Assembly (NCBI GenBank): GCA_014799765.1 | Contig: JAAVHK010000015.1 | Coordinates: forward strand, 1-14,239 | Reading direction: 5' to 3' | Origin: Ruminococcus sp. | Lineage (GTDB): Bacteria; Bacillota; Clostridia; Oscillospirales; Ruminococcaceae | Length of the DNA: 14,239 nucleotides | Part shown: one piece after another, positions 13,195 through 14,239 of the stretch | Layout of the letters: each line of letters begins with the position of its first letter | Numbering within the stretch: the first letter of the stretch is position 1 | The notes under the pieces: model-generated | What the model saw: the letters and a program-made list of their open reading frames with translations, nothing else | What the model was told of the DNA's origin: nothing | Database searches by the model: none | Made by a program: the position numbers and the translations under genes

Positions 13195-14239
13195 ATGAAA
13201 ATATTCCGCCGGATACTTGCACTGACAGGCAGTATTGCATTTATATCTGCCTGTGCCTGCTCCGGTCACGAACCTGTTATTACTCAGCAGGAAAAACAGA
13301 CCGAAATAAATCTTTCGTGGTGGGGTACGGACGCAAGAAACAGATATACTATAAAAGCTGTTGAAATGTTTGAAGAAAAATATCCGGATATAAAAGTAAA
13401 TTGTAGTTATTCCGAATGGTCAGGCTACGAGGAAAGAAGTAAAATTCAGATGCGTTCCAATACCGAAGCCGACGTTATGCAGATTAATTTCAGCTAACTT
13501 TCACAATACTCCGAGGACAGCGAAGGTTATTACGATATAAACGAACTGGAAAATTTTGATATATCAAATTTTTCCGGAGATGTTCTTGAATACGGTATAA
13601 AAAATGACCGTCTGAACGCCATACCGATTGCAATGAACGCCGAAACGGTCTATATAAACAAGGATATTTACGACAAATACGGTCTTGACACTCCGCAGAC
13701 ATGGGACGATTTATTCAATTCCGCTGACATTATGAAAAAAGACGGTATATACGCTATGAGTGGTGCATCTAAGTCAATATGGCTGTATCTGATAGCCCAT
13801 ACGGAACAGGTAACAGGTAAAAGAATTATCAAAAATAACAAACTGAACTTCAAAGCGAAAGACTTTCAGAACATGATTGAATTTTATAAGGAACTCGTCG
13901 ACAGAAGCGTTATACCACAGCTTGAATATTACGACAGTAAGGAAATATCCAAAGGAACTTATGCCGGTTCGATAGCGTGGGTCAGTGACGCAACAAATTA
14001 TTTCGGTACTATGATTGAAGACGGAGTAAATATAATCACGGCAGATTATACTACACTTGACGGAAACAACGTCGGCGAAGGCTGGTACGCTAAACCGGCT
14101 ACAATGTACGCCGTAAGCAAAAATACTCAGCACCCCGAAGAAGCCGGTTTATTGCTTGATTTTCTTATGAACAGTCCGGAAATGGCAGAACTTCAGGGAG
14201 TTGAAAAGGGTATACCTTTAAGTAATTCCGCAAAGAAGA
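13195..14239 (+). pseudogene. Solute-binding lipoprotein gene with in-frame stop, cut by window end
   Basis: The frame encodes an ABC-type extracellular solute-binding protein of the carbohydrate-binding (family 1) type. The signal peptide ends in a lipobox Ile-Ser-Ala-Cys with Cys20 as the lipidated residue. The mature part begins 'INLSWWGTDARNRYTIKAV', then 'MFEEKYPDIKVN'. After 100 residues (MQINFS) a TAA at 13495-13497 stops translation. The same frame then continues without another stop to the window end (LSQYSEDSEGYYDINELENF, IPIAMNAETVYINKDIYD, KYGLDTPQTWDDLF, VGEGWYAKPATMYAVSKNTQ), clearly the rest of one protein. No frame change is needed, so a nonsense mutation, a sequencing error or stop readthrough are the options. 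AAGGGGGG lies 7 bases before the ATG, and the gene is cotranscribed with the receptor. Coding-like text persists after the stop, so any inactivation is recent. Confidence 0.85.

Noticed and set aside
1..14239. CRISPR array or insertion sequence
   Set aside because: No regularly spaced repeats of 25-40 bases, no transposase-like frame and no paired terminal inverted repeats were seen.
13498..14239. Separate gene for the part after the in-frame stop
   Set aside because: There is no start codon with a binding site just after the TAA, and the text continues the same binding-protein fold in the same frame, so it is one broken gene.

Overview
The window looks like a chromosome segment of a low- to mid-GC Gram-positive anaerobe of class Clostridia, most likely a Ruminococcus or Oscillospiraceae relative from the gut or rumen. 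The signs are strong purine-rich ribosome binding sites (AAAGGAG, GAGGTGAT, AAGGGGG), near-consensus sigma-A promoters with 17-base spacers, CCA-encoded tRNA and tmRNA, a secreted CotH/lamin-tail protein and a sugar-type ABC solute-binding lipoprotein. The genus is an inference; no 16S rRNA is present.

Layout. (1) Positions 24-3163 (+): a compact operon of six small genes, bounded by hairpin terminators, with its own sigma-A-like promoter. The proteins resemble families I know, without names, from gut Firmicutes genomes and phage-derived contigs: a papain-like-looking protein, a Pro/Tyr-rich protein, a Gln-rich 74-residue protein, a glycine-rich membrane-anchored Cys-rich protein, a second Cys-rich protein and two small helical proteins. 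No terminase, portal, capsid, tail or integrase gene is in view. (2) Positions 3169-5645 (-): the trans-translation locus. It holds the tmRNA gene ssrA (complete, promoter visible), a phospholipid-methyltransferase-like protein, a 32-codon microORF, a two-TM membrane protein, smpB and tRNA-Ser(CGA). (3) Positions 5753-7345 (+): a beta-CASP metallo-beta-lactamase-fold RNA-processing-type protein, overlapping tail-to-tail by 6 bases with (4) 7340-9742 (-), a large exported lamin-tail/chitobiase-like/CotH-kinase/InlB-like-repeat protein whose translation start is unusual. (5) Positions 9866-14239 (+): a signalling region. It has PAS-degenerate GGDEF-EAL (probable c-di-GMP phosphodiesterase), then from its own promoter a membrane receptor with an extracellular sensor and a degenerate GGDEF, and 14 bases later a solute-binding lipoprotein gene interrupted by an in-frame TAA and running off the window end.

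How the parts fit. smpB and ssrA are the protein and RNA halves of ribosome rescue and lie in one same-strand block, possibly sharing some read-through, although ssrA has its own promoter. In the signalling region neither GGDEF domain keeps the GG(D/E)EF signature while the EAL domain keeps its catalytic motifs, so this stretch is more likely to degrade or sense c-di-GMP than make it. The tight coupling of the receptor to a sugar-binding-type lipoprotein suggests extracellular nutrient sensing.

The most notable items are the self-contained six-gene phage-like operon abutting the 3' end of ssrA, a promoter whose -35 box lies in a terminator loop, the CotH gene with a leaderless or non-AUG start, the nonsense-interrupted binding protein beside its receptor, and an unannotated-size microprotein in the smpB operon. 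I did not see a clear-cut new defence or mobile system.
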